A stretch of 64,000 nt of DNA from JAPPLB01 sp965208945 (lineage in GTDB: Bacteria > Acidobacteriota > Terriglobia > Bryobacterales > UBA6623): contig OZ242366.1 in the NCBI GenBank assembly GCA_965208945.1, forward strand, positions 2,480,001 to 2,544,000. The letters run 5' to 3'. This document shows, in pieces, positions 26,226 to 34,794 of the stretch (positions are counted from its first letter, which is position 1; every line of letters begins with the position of its first letter). Made by a program: the position numbers and the translations under genes. Below the pieces are notes generated by a model. That model was not told where the DNA came from, did no database searches, and was given only the letters and a program-made list of their open reading frames with translations.

Positions 26226-26421
26226 ACGGAATAGCAGATGGCTCCATTCAGCCTCGATGCTGCCGGCGAGCGATCCTCCGGCTTGCTACCATGCGCCGTA
26301 TCAGCGCGCCGCCGAAGTAATCGGCGAGGTGAAGTGAATGGCCCTGACGTTGTGAGAAAGCCGCCCTGGCGGCCGGACGTCGATATATGGCAGATACGGG
26401 CAGGAGGAAAGGCGCGCGCAT

Positions 26422-27114
26422 GTGAAACCGACCGTCCGGTTCCCCAAACCCAAATTCATTCTCACGGTCTCATTCGTTGTGATCGCGGCGGTTGGTTTCG
26501 CCGCCGCGATCCTTCTCGTACAGGACAATCCCGGGGCGGGCTGGTACCGGATGGCCGCCGAGCTAGGCCACGCCGAGGCGCAATACAACCTCGGAGTCAT
26601 GTACGCCACCGGGGAGGGCGTGCCCGAGGACGACGCCGAAGCCGCACGCTGGTACCGGAAGGCGGCTGAGCAGGGCCACGCCGAAGCGCAGTTCCACCTC
26701 GGGGAAGCTTACCTCTCCGGCTTGGGAGTCCCGAAGGATGTAGACGAAGCGACGCGCTGGTACCGGAAGGCGGCCGAGCCGGGTGACGCCCGTACGCAGT
26801 ACGCCCTCGGGGCCTTGTACTACACCATCGACATGGACCTTGCCGAAAGGGTGCGCTGGTACCGGAAGGCGGCTGAGCAAGGCCACGCCGATGCGCAGTG
26901 GTCGCTCGCTGTAAGGTACGCCACAGGCATGGGGGTGCGCAGGGATTCCATGCTCGCGCATATGTGGTACAACATCGCCGGTGCCAATGGACGCAAATAT
27001 GCCAGCGGGAATCGGGACATCATAGAACGCGACATGACCCGCGCCGAGATCCGCCGCGCAACGGAACTGGCGCGCGCTTGCATGGACTCGGACTATCAGG
27101 ACTGCGAACCCTGA
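26422..27114 (+). CDS. Membrane-anchored Sel1-repeat protein
   Basis: An N-terminal helix (FILTVSFVVIAAVGFAAAILL) anchors the protein. Four to five Sel1-like repeats follow, each of the form GHAEAQYNLGVMYATGEGVP-x-D-x-x-EAARWYRKAAEQ. One repeat near residues 125-145 is shorter. Sel1 repeats make helical scaffolds for protein-protein contacts. The start is GTG after AGGAGGAAA; an ATG two bases earlier is followed at once by a stop. Confidence 0.85.
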   Translation: MKPTVRFPKPKFILTVSFVVIAAVGFAAAILLVQDNPGAGWYRMAAELGHAEAQYNLGVMYATGEGVPEDDAEAARWYRKAAEQGHAEAQFHLGEAYLSGLGVPKDVDEATRWYRKAAEPGDARTQYALGALYYTIDMDLAERVRWYRKAAEQGHADAQWSLAVRYATGMGVRRDSMLAHMWYNIAGANGRKYASGNRDIIERDMTRAEIRRATELARACMDSDYQDCEP

Positions 27115-27255
27115 GCCCACTCCCAACTCTTCACCCGCGCCGCGCTTCAGCGGAATGCGGACATCTCCAGGATGGCCCAGGAGCGGCGATGTGCCGCTTG
27201 GCGGTAAGGATTTCGCATGTGTCGATCTGGCAGGTGTGCCGGGGTCCTGGCCTAG

Positions 27256-27535
27256 CGTGCATTTCTCACCACCCCACGGTCGAAGCACGAAATAAAATGC
27301 CGTGATTCGTGTTTCGTCTCTCGTGATTTGTGAAAACCATGGTCGGGAGCCTGGTTCGCTCCAGAAGAAATGTCTGACGGCCGGTGAACTGGAAAGGCCG
27401 TGTTTCGTGACCCGAGGGGTGAAGGAGGCGATTTGTCAAGTACGCCTGCGTGCGCCTTTTTCCTCCGCCCGGCGCGCGCCTCGTCCTGACGGCCCTCTCA
27501 CGCACTTCGCCTCGCCACGTGGTGAGAAATGCAGG
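27256..27535 (+). repeat. Element A copy 7 (composite)
   Basis: The element A termini are present, but the left-central part is replaced by a heptamer group, the GGAGC/GCTCC block and a GACGGCCGGTGAACTGG block. The right half of element A resumes at TCAAGTACGCCTGCG. It is nearly identical to copy 8, which lies on the other side of the DUF29 gene. Confidence 0.9.
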
Positions 27536-27589
27536 CTAACGAAATACCGAAAACTGGCTTGATACAATGACCACCGAGGCTGCCAAGCC

Positions 27590-28210
27590 ATGTCCTCGAC
27601 AATCACCCCCGCTGCTGTTGGAGAACAAACTGCGGCCGAGATCTACGACTGCGATCCCTACTCCTGGTCTGTCGAACAGGCCGACGCCCTTCGCCGCCGA
27701 GACTTCGATGCGGTCGATTGGGACAATGTGATCGAGGAAATCGAGAGCGTGGGAAGATCGGAAGAACACACCTGGACCTCGCTCTGCTCCAATACCATCG
27801 AGCACCTCCTGCTCATCGAACACCACCGAGAAGCCGATAAAGGCACCCTGAACTTCTGGGTTCGGGAATTACGGAACTTCCGGCTCCAGATGGCCAGCAC
27901 GATCAGCGACAACCCAGGCTTGCAAGGGAAGTACCCGCTGATGTTCAGGAAGGCTTGGCGGGTCGGACGAGAATCCGCGCGCCTCAAATTGGCCGATTAC
28001 GACAATTCCAGAGCTGGCGGCTCTTCCGAAAAAACTCTGCTTCAACAGCGCGACCGCTCCTTGCCCAAACAGTGCCCCTACCGGTTCGATGACGTGACCG
28101 CCTTCGACCTGAAAAGAAACGAGCAAGTGCCGCGGACCGATGTATGGCCGCCCAGCGTTGCTCGTGTCCTGAACAGCAGCCTCGGCGAGGACTATCCCGT
28201 CCGCCACTAG
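27590..28210 (+). CDS. DUF29 family protein
   Basis: The N-terminus IYDCDPYSWSVEQADALRRRDFDAVDWDNVIEEIESVGRSE is the DUF29 signature. The family is frequent in Cyanobacteria, Acidobacteriota and others, and its function is unknown. At 206 residues it carries about 60 residues beyond the usual domain. The gene is bounded by two nearly identical composite element A copies in direct orientation. A TACAAT hexamer lies 21 bases before the ATG. The TAG stop coincides with the terminus of the downstream element. Confidence 0.85.
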   Translation: MSSTITPAAVGEQTAAEIYDCDPYSWSVEQADALRRRDFDAVDWDNVIEEIESVGRSEEHTWTSLCSNTIEHLLLIEHHREADKGTLNFWVRELRNFRLQMASTISDNPGLQGKYPLMFRKAWRVGRESARLKLADYDNSRAGGSSEKTLLQQRDRSLPKQCPYRFDDVTAFDLKRNEQVPRTDVWPPSVARVLNSSLGEDYPVRH

Positions 28211-28490
28211 CCTGCATTTCTCACCACCCAACGGTCGAAGCACGCAATAAAAGGCCGTGATTCGTGTTTCGTGTCTCGTGATTCGTGAAAACCAAGGGCG
28301 GGAGCCTGGTTCGCTCCAGAAGAAATGTCTGACGGCCGGTGAACCGGAAAGGCCGTGTTTCGTGACCCGAGGGGTGAAGGAGGCGATTTGGCAAGTACGC
28401 CTGCGTGCGCCTTTTTCCTCCCCCTGGCTCACGCCTCGTCCTGACGGCCCTCTCACCCACTTCGCCTCGCCACGTGGTGAGAAATGCAGG
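28211..28490 (+). repeat. Element A copy 8 (composite)
   Basis: It has the same internal modules as copy 7 and starts on the base after the DUF29 stop. Together with copy 7 it forms a direct repeat of about 280 bp around one gene. Confidence 0.9.
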
Positions 28491-28515
28491 CTTAATGCGT
28501 CGGCGGGTGGGTCGT

Positions 28516-28812
28516 TCAGGCCGACGGCTGCGGCTGGTATCGCTCGACGATGATCCGGTTTTCCCGCTTGCGCGCCTGGACGAGATCCCAAGTGGTCTGC
28601 CGGCGCAGCCAGAACTCGGCATTCGACCAGCCTGCCTTCTCGAGACGAATGGCCATCTCCGGGGAGATGGCCGCATGGCCGTTCAGAACCCGCGAGAGAG
28701 TGTGACGGGCGACCCCCAGCACCTTCGCCGCTTCGGTTACGTTCAAACCGAGCGGAACCAGGCAGTTCTCGCGGATGCTGAGTCCGGGATGCGGGGGATT
28801 GTTCATCACCAT
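28516..28812 (-). CDS. higA: HigA-type antitoxin
   Basis: The protein has 98 residues, with the family start NPPHPGLSIRENCLVPLGL and the helix-turn-helix VTEAAKVLGVARHTLSRVLNG. HigA binds and neutralises HigB and represses the operon. ATG follows AGAAGGAG at eight bases; this Shine-Dalgarno sits right after the higB stop, so toxin and antitoxin are coupled with toxin first, as is typical for higBA. Confidence 0.92.
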   Translation of the reverse strand: MVMNNPPHPGLSIRENCLVPLGLNVTEAAKVLGVARHTLSRVLNGHAAISPEMAIRLEKAGWSNAEFWLRRQTTWDLVQARKRENRIIVERYQPQPSA

Positions 28813-28826
28813 GTTGCCGACTCCTT

Positions 28827-29105
28827 CTAGTGGTAGTCGATCAGGTCGACATCACAGGCATCGCCATCTTCGAAGCGGAAGATCACCCGCCAGTTGCCGG
28901 AAATCGAGATGCTCCAGTACCCCTTCCGTCCGCCTTTCAGCGGGTGAAGCCGGTAGCCGGGCATGTCCAGGTCCGAGGGTTTGGAGGCATCGTCAAGGTC
29001 CGCCAAGGCGAGCGCGATGCGATCCGCCAGGTCAGGAGCCACTCGGCTCGCGTCGCCGCGCTCGTACATGCGCTTCAGGCCGCGATGACGAAACCGACGG
29101 ATCAT
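28827..29105 (-). CDS. higB: HigB/RelE-type toxin
   Basis: The start is set at MIRRFRHRGLKRMYERGD, the conserved beginning of this family; the longer in-frame start would read through the promoter. The protein has 92 residues and ends VIFRFEDGDACDVDLIDYH, again conserved. These toxins are ribosome-dependent mRNA endonucleases. The start lies five bases after a -10 hexamer, so the message may be leaderless. Confidence 0.92.
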   Translation of the reverse strand: MIRRFRHRGLKRMYERGDASRVAPDLADRIALALADLDDASKPSDLDMPGYRLHPLKGGRKGYWSISISGNWRVIFRFEDGDACDVDLIDYH

Positions 29106-29110
29106 CAGCC

Positions 29111-29139
29111 AATGTACCGCATAGCGGTACACGTGTCAA
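29111..29139 (-). promoter_or_regulatory. higBA promoter overlapping a perfect palindrome (operator)
   Basis: On the minus strand TTGACA and TACATT are spaced by exactly 17 bases. The spacer and the start of the -10 hold the palindrome TGTACCGC-TAT-GCGGTACA (8-bp arms, 29113-29131). This is where a HigA dimer would be expected to repress the operon. Confidence 0.75.
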
Positions 29140-29188
29140 TACGACGACGTCGGCGCCGTAGACCGCCGCAGAGATCACGAAGAGCACA

Positions 29189-29332
29189 AACGTTTTTCCC
29201 TTCGCATCCTTCCGCAAACGGACCCGCCGAGGGCGTCATGGTAGGCTACGCCCAAGGCCTTGCCGTCCAGGCCGTACCCCTCCGCATGAATCCCGCCGGT
29301 TCCATGAGAACAGGCCAGAGCCGAAAGGCCAC
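29189..29332 (+). repeat. Repeat B copy 2, running into the dinG start
   Basis: It is the second copy of the 144-bp repeat of 26.1 kb. Its end lies inside the reading frame of dinG and supplies the only ATG codons before the conserved DinG sequence. The stretch between the higB promoter and this repeat has no gene. Confidence 0.85.
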
Positions 29333-31241
29333 GCGCGCCCGCCGCTTTTTCGGGAAACACGGCCTGCTCGCCGCGAAGTTCGCCCATTACGAGTTCCGGC
29401 CCGGGCAGCTCGCCATGGCCGAGCAGGTCGAAGCGGTGCTCGCCGAACGGCGTCATCTGCTGGTCGAGGCCGGCACCGGCACGGGGAAGACCCTCGCCTA
29501 CCTGATTCCGGTCATCGCCAGCGGCAAGCGCGTCATCGTCTCGACCGGCACGAAGAACTTGCAGGAGCAGCTCTACTACAAGGACATCCCGTTCCTCGAA
29601 CGGTATTTCGACCGCCCTCTCAACGTGGCCTACATGAAGGGCCGCAACAACTACCTCTGCCGCCAGAAGCTCTACGAAACCGAAAAGCGCCCGACCCTGG
29701 CCGGACTCGTCGAAATCGAGGACTGCAGGCTCATCGGCTCCTGGGAAAAGGAGACCGAAACCGGAGACCGCGCCGAGCTCAAGAAGCTTCCTCAAGACAG
29801 CGCCGTCTGGGACCGTCTCGACGCCCGCCGCGAACTCTGCGCCGGCCAGAAGTGCGAACAGTTCGACCGCTGCTTCATCACTCTGATGCACCAGCGGGCC
29901 GCCGAAGCCGACATCATCATCGTCAACCACCACCTCTTTTTCGCCGACCTCGCGCTCCGGGAAGACGACTACGCCTCGATCATCCCCAACTACGAGGCGG
30001 TCGTTTTCGACGAAGCTCATGAAGTCGAGGACGTCGCCGGGAAACATTTCGGCGTGCAGATCAGCAACTATCGCTTCGAAGAACTGGCGCGCGACATCCA
30101 GCACACTGCGATCCAACGGGAGGTGGGCTCCCGCGAGCTCGACAGCGCCATCGAAACGCTTCGGATTCGCTCGATGGCCTTCTTCGCTCTGTTCGAGCGC
30201 TACCAGGGCCGCAGCGGCTTCGACCACCGCGAAGACTTCCTCAAGCGCCACCAGGAGCAATATTCGCTGCTGCTCAACGCCCTGAATCTCGTCGCGACGC
30301 AGCTCAAGCTCACCCCGAAGCAGATCGACGAGATCATCCCGCTGGAGCGGCGCACCGCGGAACTCGACCGCGAGCTGCGGTTCCTGATGGAAGGCGAGGA
30401 CGAAAAATACGTCTACTGGATCGAGAGGCGCGGCAAGGGAGTCTTTCTGCAGGCTACGCCGATCGAGGTGTCCGAGATCCTGGCCGAGCGCCTGTTCGAT
30501 CAGGTCGACACGGTCGTGCTTACGTCGGCAACCCTGGCGGTGGAAGAGAAGTTCGATTTCATTCGCGGACGCCTGGGGGTGTCGCGAGCCGAAGAGCTGG
30601 TCGTTCCGGGCCACTTCAACTGGCGCAACCAGGTGTTGTTCTACGTGCCCGCCCGCCTGCCTGATCCCCGCTCCGCGGAGTTCGTGCTCCAAGCCGCGGA
30701 CCAGGTCATCGGGCTCCTGCGCGCCAGCCGCGGCCGCGCTTTCGTGCTGTTCACCAGCTATCAGCAGATGAACGCGGTCCACGATGCCGCCTCGTTCGCG
30801 ATCGAGCACCCGACCCTGCTGCAAGGCTCCGCGCCCAACTCGGCCTTGCTCGACGAGTTCCGCTCGACGGAGAACTGCGTGCTGTTCGGCACGGCCAGCT
30901 TCTGGCAAGGGGTCGACGTGCCGGGCGAGCAGCTCAGCATGGTCATCATCGACAAATTGCCCTTCGCGGTGCCGTCGGACCCGGTCGTGCAAGCACGGAT
31001 GAAGAGCCTGCGGCAAGCGGGAGAAGACCCCTTCGCGTCGTACCAGATTCCGCAAGCCGTGATCGCCCTCAAGCAGGGCTTCGGACGGCTGATCCGCCAC
31101 TCGAAAGACCGCGGCGCGCTGGTGCTGCTCGACAATCGCATCCTGCGCGCGCGCTACGGCAAGACGTTCCTCGACAGCCTGCCGGACTACACTTTCACGA
31201 CGCAGCTCGCTGACGTGCAACGGTTCTTCCAGGCGTCGTGA
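29304..31241 (+). CDS. dinG: DinG-family ATP-dependent helicase
   Basis: The conserved start FFGKHGLLAAKFAHYEFRPG is followed by Walker A EAGTGTGKT (near residue 55) and the DEAH box VFDEAHEVED (near 234). Four cysteines (NNYLCRQKL, ELCAGQKCEQFDRC) fit the iron-sulfur site of XPD/DinG helicases. The C-terminal half carries SFWQGVDVPGEQLSMVIIDKLPF and QGFGRLIRHSKDRG. The protein unwinds DNA in repair. The start is uncertain: ATG at 29304 or 29286 both lie in repeat B, which seems to have replaced the native 5' end. Length is about 645 residues. Confidence 0.9.
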   Translation: MRTGQSRKATRARRFFGKHGLLAAKFAHYEFRPGQLAMAEQVEAVLAERRHLLVEAGTGTGKTLAYLIPVIASGKRVIVSTGTKNLQEQLYYKDIPFLERYFDRPLNVAYMKGRNNYLCRQKLYETEKRPTLAGLVEIEDCRLIGSWEKETETGDRAELKKLPQDSAVWDRLDARRELCAGQKCEQFDRCFITLMHQRAAEADIIIVNHHLFFADLALREDDYASIIPNYEAVVFDEAHEVEDVAGKHFGVQISNYRFEELARDIQHTAIQREVGSRELDSAIETLRIRSMAFFALFERYQGRSGFDHREDFLKRHQEQYSLLLNALNLVATQLKLTPKQIDEIIPLERRTAELDRELRFLMEGEDEKYVYWIERRGKGVFLQATPIEVSEILAERLFDQVDTVVLTSATLAVEEKFDFIRGRLGVSRAEELVVPGHFNWRNQVLFYVPARLPDPRSAEFVLQAADQVIGLLRASRGRAFVLFTSYQQMNAVHDAASFAIEHPTLLQGSAPNSALLDEFRSTENCVLFGTASFWQGVDVPGEQLSMVIIDKLPFAVPSDPVVQARMKSLRQAGEDPFASYQIPQAVIALKQGFGRLIRHSKDRGALVLLDNRILRARYGKTFLDSLPDYTFTTQLADVQRFFQAS

Positions 31242-31287
31242 ACGGCACGCCGTGCGAAGATGTTTTTTCGTCGAAGCGGGAAAACCC

Positions 31288-31941
31288 GTGGCTTCAGTGC
31301 TTCAGATCACCGAAATCTTTCGCTCGATCCAGGGCGAGTCCACTCGCGCCGGACTGCCCTGCACCTTCATCCGGCTCACCGGCTGCAATCTGCGCTGCAC
31401 CTGGTGCGACACCGAGTATTCCTTCTACGGCGGCGCCCGCATGACGTTGGACGAGGTGATGAGCAAGGTCGCGGACCTTGGCGGAAAACTGGTCGAGATC
31501 ACCGGCGGCGAGCCGTTGCTCCAGAAGCCTGTCTATGCCCTGATGGACCGCCTGCTCGGCGAGGGTTACCGCGTGATGCTCGAAACCAGCGGCGAAAGAC
31601 CCATCGACAAGGTGCCCGCCGAGGTCATCAAGATCGTCGACGTGAAATGCCCGGACTCAGGTGAGCCCGACACCTTTCGTCTCGAGAACCTGGATCACCT
31701 GTCGCCGCACGACGAACTGAAGTTCGTCATCGCCACTCGCCGTGACTATGCGTTCGCCCGCGATCTCACAAAACGACATCAGCTCACCCGGCGCGCCGCG
31801 GCGGTCATCTTCTCACCCGCGCACGGTGGGATCGACTTGCCGAACCTGGCCGAGTGGATGCTGAACGACGGCTTGGACGAAGTAAGATTCGGCCACCAAC
31901 TCCACAAGACCATCTGGGGGGCCGAAGCGAAAGGGGTCTAG
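31288..31941 (+). CDS. queE: 7-carboxy-7-deazaguanine synthase (radical SAM)
   Basis: VLQITEIFRSIQGEST is the QueE start and CNLRCTWC carries the radical-SAM cysteines. EITGGEPLLQ and ETSGERPI follow as expected. QueE converts 6-carboxy-tetrahydropterin to 7-carboxy-7-deazaguanine in queuosine or deazaguanine synthesis; no other que gene is in the window. GTG at 31288 is chosen for its spacing to GCGGGA; GTG at 31252 or 31297 is possible. It follows dinG closely. Confidence 0.9.
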   Translation: MASVLQITEIFRSIQGESTRAGLPCTFIRLTGCNLRCTWCDTEYSFYGGARMTLDEVMSKVADLGGKLVEITGGEPLLQKPVYALMDRLLGEGYRVMLETSGERPIDKVPAEVIKIVDVKCPDSGEPDTFRLENLDHLSPHDELKFVIATRRDYAFARDLTKRHQLTRRAAAVIFSPAHGGIDLPNLAEWMLNDGLDEVRFGHQLHKTIWGAEAKGV

Positions 31942-31944
31942 GAG

Positions 31945-32145
31945 TCCGCATTTCTCACCACCGGGAAAAAGCCGTGTCTAGTGTTTCGTGTCTCGTGTTT
32001 CGTGAAAACCTCGGAATTCGCGCTGGCTTGCGCGGCGCACCTCAAAGGCCGTGATTCGTGTCTCGTGTCTCGTGATTCGTGAAAACCCTTGGCGGGGGGC
32101 TTGGTTCGCTCCAGATAGTAATGTCTGACAGCCAGTGAACCTTAA
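31945..32145. repeat. Heptamer groups and GGAGC/GCTCC block behind an element A terminus
   Basis: A left terminus (CCGCATTTCTCACCACC) is followed by two long CACGAAN groups separated by a piece found in the repeat islands (TCGGAATTCGCGCTGGCTTG), then the TTGGTTCGCTCCAG block. There is no right terminus before the next element, so this looks like a broken composite. Confidence 0.8.
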
Positions 32146-32335
32146 CCTGCATTTCTCACCACCCGACGGCCGAAGCACGCGATACGACCGCCATGACTTC
32201 GTTGCGCTTGCTTGCCGTGCTCGACGTACTATCCAGTACGCCGGCGCGCGGCGGCGCGCGCCTTGTCCTGACGGTTCTCCCACGGCTGCCTGCAGCAGGC
32301 AGGCGCTTCGTCTCGCCGCTTGGCGAGACATGCAG
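32146..32335 (+). repeat. Element A copy 9 (diverged right half)
   Basis: It has a good left half; the right half is changed (CTGCCTGCAGCAGGCAGGCG, itself a palindrome) and ends TTGGCGAGACATGCAG. It resembles copy 21 in carrying this alternative right-half sequence. It lies upstream of lon. Confidence 0.85.
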
Positions 32336-32349
32336 TCCAAGCCGACCCC

Positions 32350-32355
32350 TTACAA
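32350..32355 (+). promoter_or_regulatory. Candidate -10 hexamer TACAAT upstream of lon
   Basis: TACAAT lies 24 bases before the lon ATG, just outside element A copy 9. The -35 is unclear. Confidence 0.3.
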
Positions 32356-32379
32356 TAAGTTCCGTCAGGGTTCGTTCAC

Positions 32380-34794
32380 ATGCAATCCAAACAGAAAGCC
32401 GGCCTACGGCAACTTCCGATGATGCCCATCCGGGACGTCGTCATCTTTCCCCACATGATGACCCCCTTCGTGGTGGGGCGGGAATCGAGCGTCCTGGCTT
32501 TGGAGGAAGCACTCAACACGGAAAAGAAAATTTTTCTCGCGACGCAACACGACGCGTCGGTTGACGACCCCACACCGGACCAGATCTTCCAGGTCGGCAC
32601 GATCGTCTCGATCGTCCAGAGCCTCAAACTGCCGGACGGCAATATCAAGGTCCTGGTCGAGGGTGTCGAGCGCGCGCGCCTGCACACCGTATCGCAACAG
32701 GAAGGCTTCTACCGCGCCACCGTAAAGGTCTATCCCGCCCGCCCGGTCCCGTCGGAAAAGACAGAGGCGCTCAACAGCCGCGTCACGTCTTCGTTCGAGC
32801 ACTATGTCAAGCAGAGCCAGAATCTCAACTACGAAACGATGATCGCCGCGGTCCGCGTCGACGATCCGGGCAAGCTGGCGGACACGGTCGGGGCGAACCT
32901 TCAGCTCACGATCCCCGAGAAGCAGGACCTTCTCGAAATCTTCGATCCCATCGACCGGCTCACCCGCGTGGCCGAGGTGCTCGACATCGAGTTGGAAAAA
33001 CTCAACGTCGACCGCACGATCCAGAACCGCGTCAAGCGCCAAATGGAGAAGGCCCAAAAGGAGTACTACCTCAACGAGAAGATCAAGGCCATTCAAAAGG
33101 AACTCGGCAAGGGCGAGAAAGGCGAGTACGAAGAGCTGCGCAAGAAGATCGAAGACGCCGGCATGACGAAGGACGCCAAGGAGAAGGCGCTCAGCGAACT
33201 GAAGCGGCTCGAGAACATGCCGCCCATGTCGGCGGAATCCACGGTTTCCCGGAACTACATCGACTGGCTCCTGGCCGTGCCCTGGAAGAAGAAGTCACGC
33301 GAGATACGCGACCTCGGGTTCGCCGAGAAGGTCTTGAACGAAGATCACTACGGGCTCGAGAAGGTCAAGGAGCGCATTCTGGAATATCTGGCCGTGCGCC
33401 GGCTGGTCAGGGACCCGCGCGGCTCGATCCTGTGCTTTGTCGGCCCCCCGGGGGTCGGGAAGACGTCGCTGGGCAAGTCCATCGCGCGATCGACGGGCCG
33501 CAAGTTCATCCGCCTGTCTCTCGGCGGCGTGCGCGACGAAGCCGAAATCCGCGGACACCGCCGTACCTACATCGGGGCCCTGCCCGGGCAGATCATCCAG
33601 ATGATGAAGAAGGCCGGCACTACGAACCCTGTCTTCATGCTCGATGAGATCGACAAGATGTCGACCGACTTTCGCGGCGACCCATCCGCGGCGTTGATGG
33701 AAGTGCTCGATCCCGAACAGAACCACATGTTCGTCGACCACTACTTCGATGTCGAGTACGACTTGAGCAAGGTCTTCTTCATCGCCACGGCGAACGTTCT
33801 GTTCACCATTCCGGCTCCGTTGCAGGACCGTCTCGAGATCATCCGGCTGAGCGGGTACACGGAGTATGAAAAACTCGAGATCGCCAAGCGGCACTTGATC
33901 GCCAAGCAGCTCTCGGCGCATGGTTTGAAGAAGGCCGATATCGAGTTCACCGACCCGGGCATCCTCGCGCTCGTCGAGGAATACACACGCGAGGCCGGCG
34001 TCCGCAACCTCGAGCGTGAAATCGGCAATGTCTGCCGCAAGACCGCCCGCAAGGTCGTCTCGCGGGCGAAGAAGGAAAAGAAAAAGAAGATCGTTGTCAA
34101 GCCGGAAGCGTTGTCGGACCTCATCGGCGTCCCGAAATACCGCGACCTGCGGGCCGAGAAGAAGAATCAAGTCGGCGCGGCCGTAGGACTCGCCTGGACC
34201 GAAGTCGGAGGCCAGTTGCTGACCATCGAGGCCACGCTGCTCGACGGCAAAGGCAAGTTCACGACGACCGGCAAGCTCGGCGACGTAATGCAGGAATCCG
34301 CCCAGGCCGCGATGAGCTATGTTCGTTCCCGCTCCCATGCGCTCGGCTTGCCAAAGGATTTCTATCGCCACCTGGATGTCCATGTGCACATTCCGGAGGG
34401 CGCCATCCCGAAGGACGGCCCGTCGGCGGGCATCACGCTGACGGCCACGCTCGTCAGCGCGCTGACACGTGTCCCGGTCCGCGGCGACGTCGCGATGACC
34501 GGCGAAGTGACGTTGCGGGGCAAGGTCCTTTCGATCGGCGGCCTGAAGGAGAAGCTGCTGGCCGCACACCGTCACGGCATTCACGAAGCGATCATGCCGA
34601 AGGACAACGAGAAGGACCTGCCGGACATTCCCGACCTCATCAAGAAGGACATGAAGCTGCACTTCGTCGAACACATGGACGAGGTGTTGACGATCGTACT
34701 GGAGCATCCCCTGGAAGGGCTCGCGGCTCCTTCCGCTCCGCCGCCGGCTGTGGAAGGCACGACTTCCGGCGCCGAAGAAAAACTGCCGCACTGA
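32380..34794 (+). CDS. lon: ATP-dependent Lon protease
   Basis: The order is an N-terminal LAN substrate-binding domain (LPMMPIRDVVIFPHMMTPF), a coiled region, the AAA+ domain with GPPGVGKTSLGKS near residue 355, and the protease domain. The catalytic Ser is in PKDGPSAGIT near 682 and the Lys in GGLKEKLLAA near 724. Its 804 residues are normal. Lon degrades misfolded and regulatory proteins in the cytoplasm. The stop is directly followed by the engB start, so lon and engB are coupled. Confidence 0.96.
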   Translation: MQSKQKAGLRQLPMMPIRDVVIFPHMMTPFVVGRESSVLALEEALNTEKKIFLATQHDASVDDPTPDQIFQVGTIVSIVQSLKLPDGNIKVLVEGVERARLHTVSQQEGFYRATVKVYPARPVPSEKTEALNSRVTSSFEHYVKQSQNLNYETMIAAVRVDDPGKLADTVGANLQLTIPEKQDLLEIFDPIDRLTRVAEVLDIELEKLNVDRTIQNRVKRQMEKAQKEYYLNEKIKAIQKELGKGEKGEYEELRKKIEDAGMTKDAKEKALSELKRLENMPPMSAESTVSRNYIDWLLAVPWKKKSREIRDLGFAEKVLNEDHYGLEKVKERILEYLAVRRLVRDPRGSILCFVGPPGVGKTSLGKSIARSTGRKFIRLSLGGVRDEAEIRGHRRTYIGALPGQIIQMMKKAGTTNPVFMLDEIDKMSTDFRGDPSAALMEVLDPEQNHMFVDHYFDVEYDLSKVFFIATANVLFTIPAPLQDRLEIIRLSGYTEYEKLEIAKRHLIAKQLSAHGLKKADIEFTDPGILALVEEYTREAGVRNLEREIGNVCRKTARKVVSRAKKEKKKKIVVKPEALSDLIGVPKYRDLRAEKKNQVGAAVGLAWTEVGGQLLTIEATLLDGKGKFTTTGKLGDVMQESAQAAMSYVRSRSHALGLPKDFYRHLDVHVHIPEGAIPKDGPSAGITLTATLVSALTRVPVRGDVAMTGEVTLRGKVLSIGGLKEKLLAAHRHGIHEAIMPKDNEKDLPDIPDLIKKDMKLHFVEHMDEVLTIVLEHPLEGLAAPSAPPPAVEGTTSGAEEKLPH

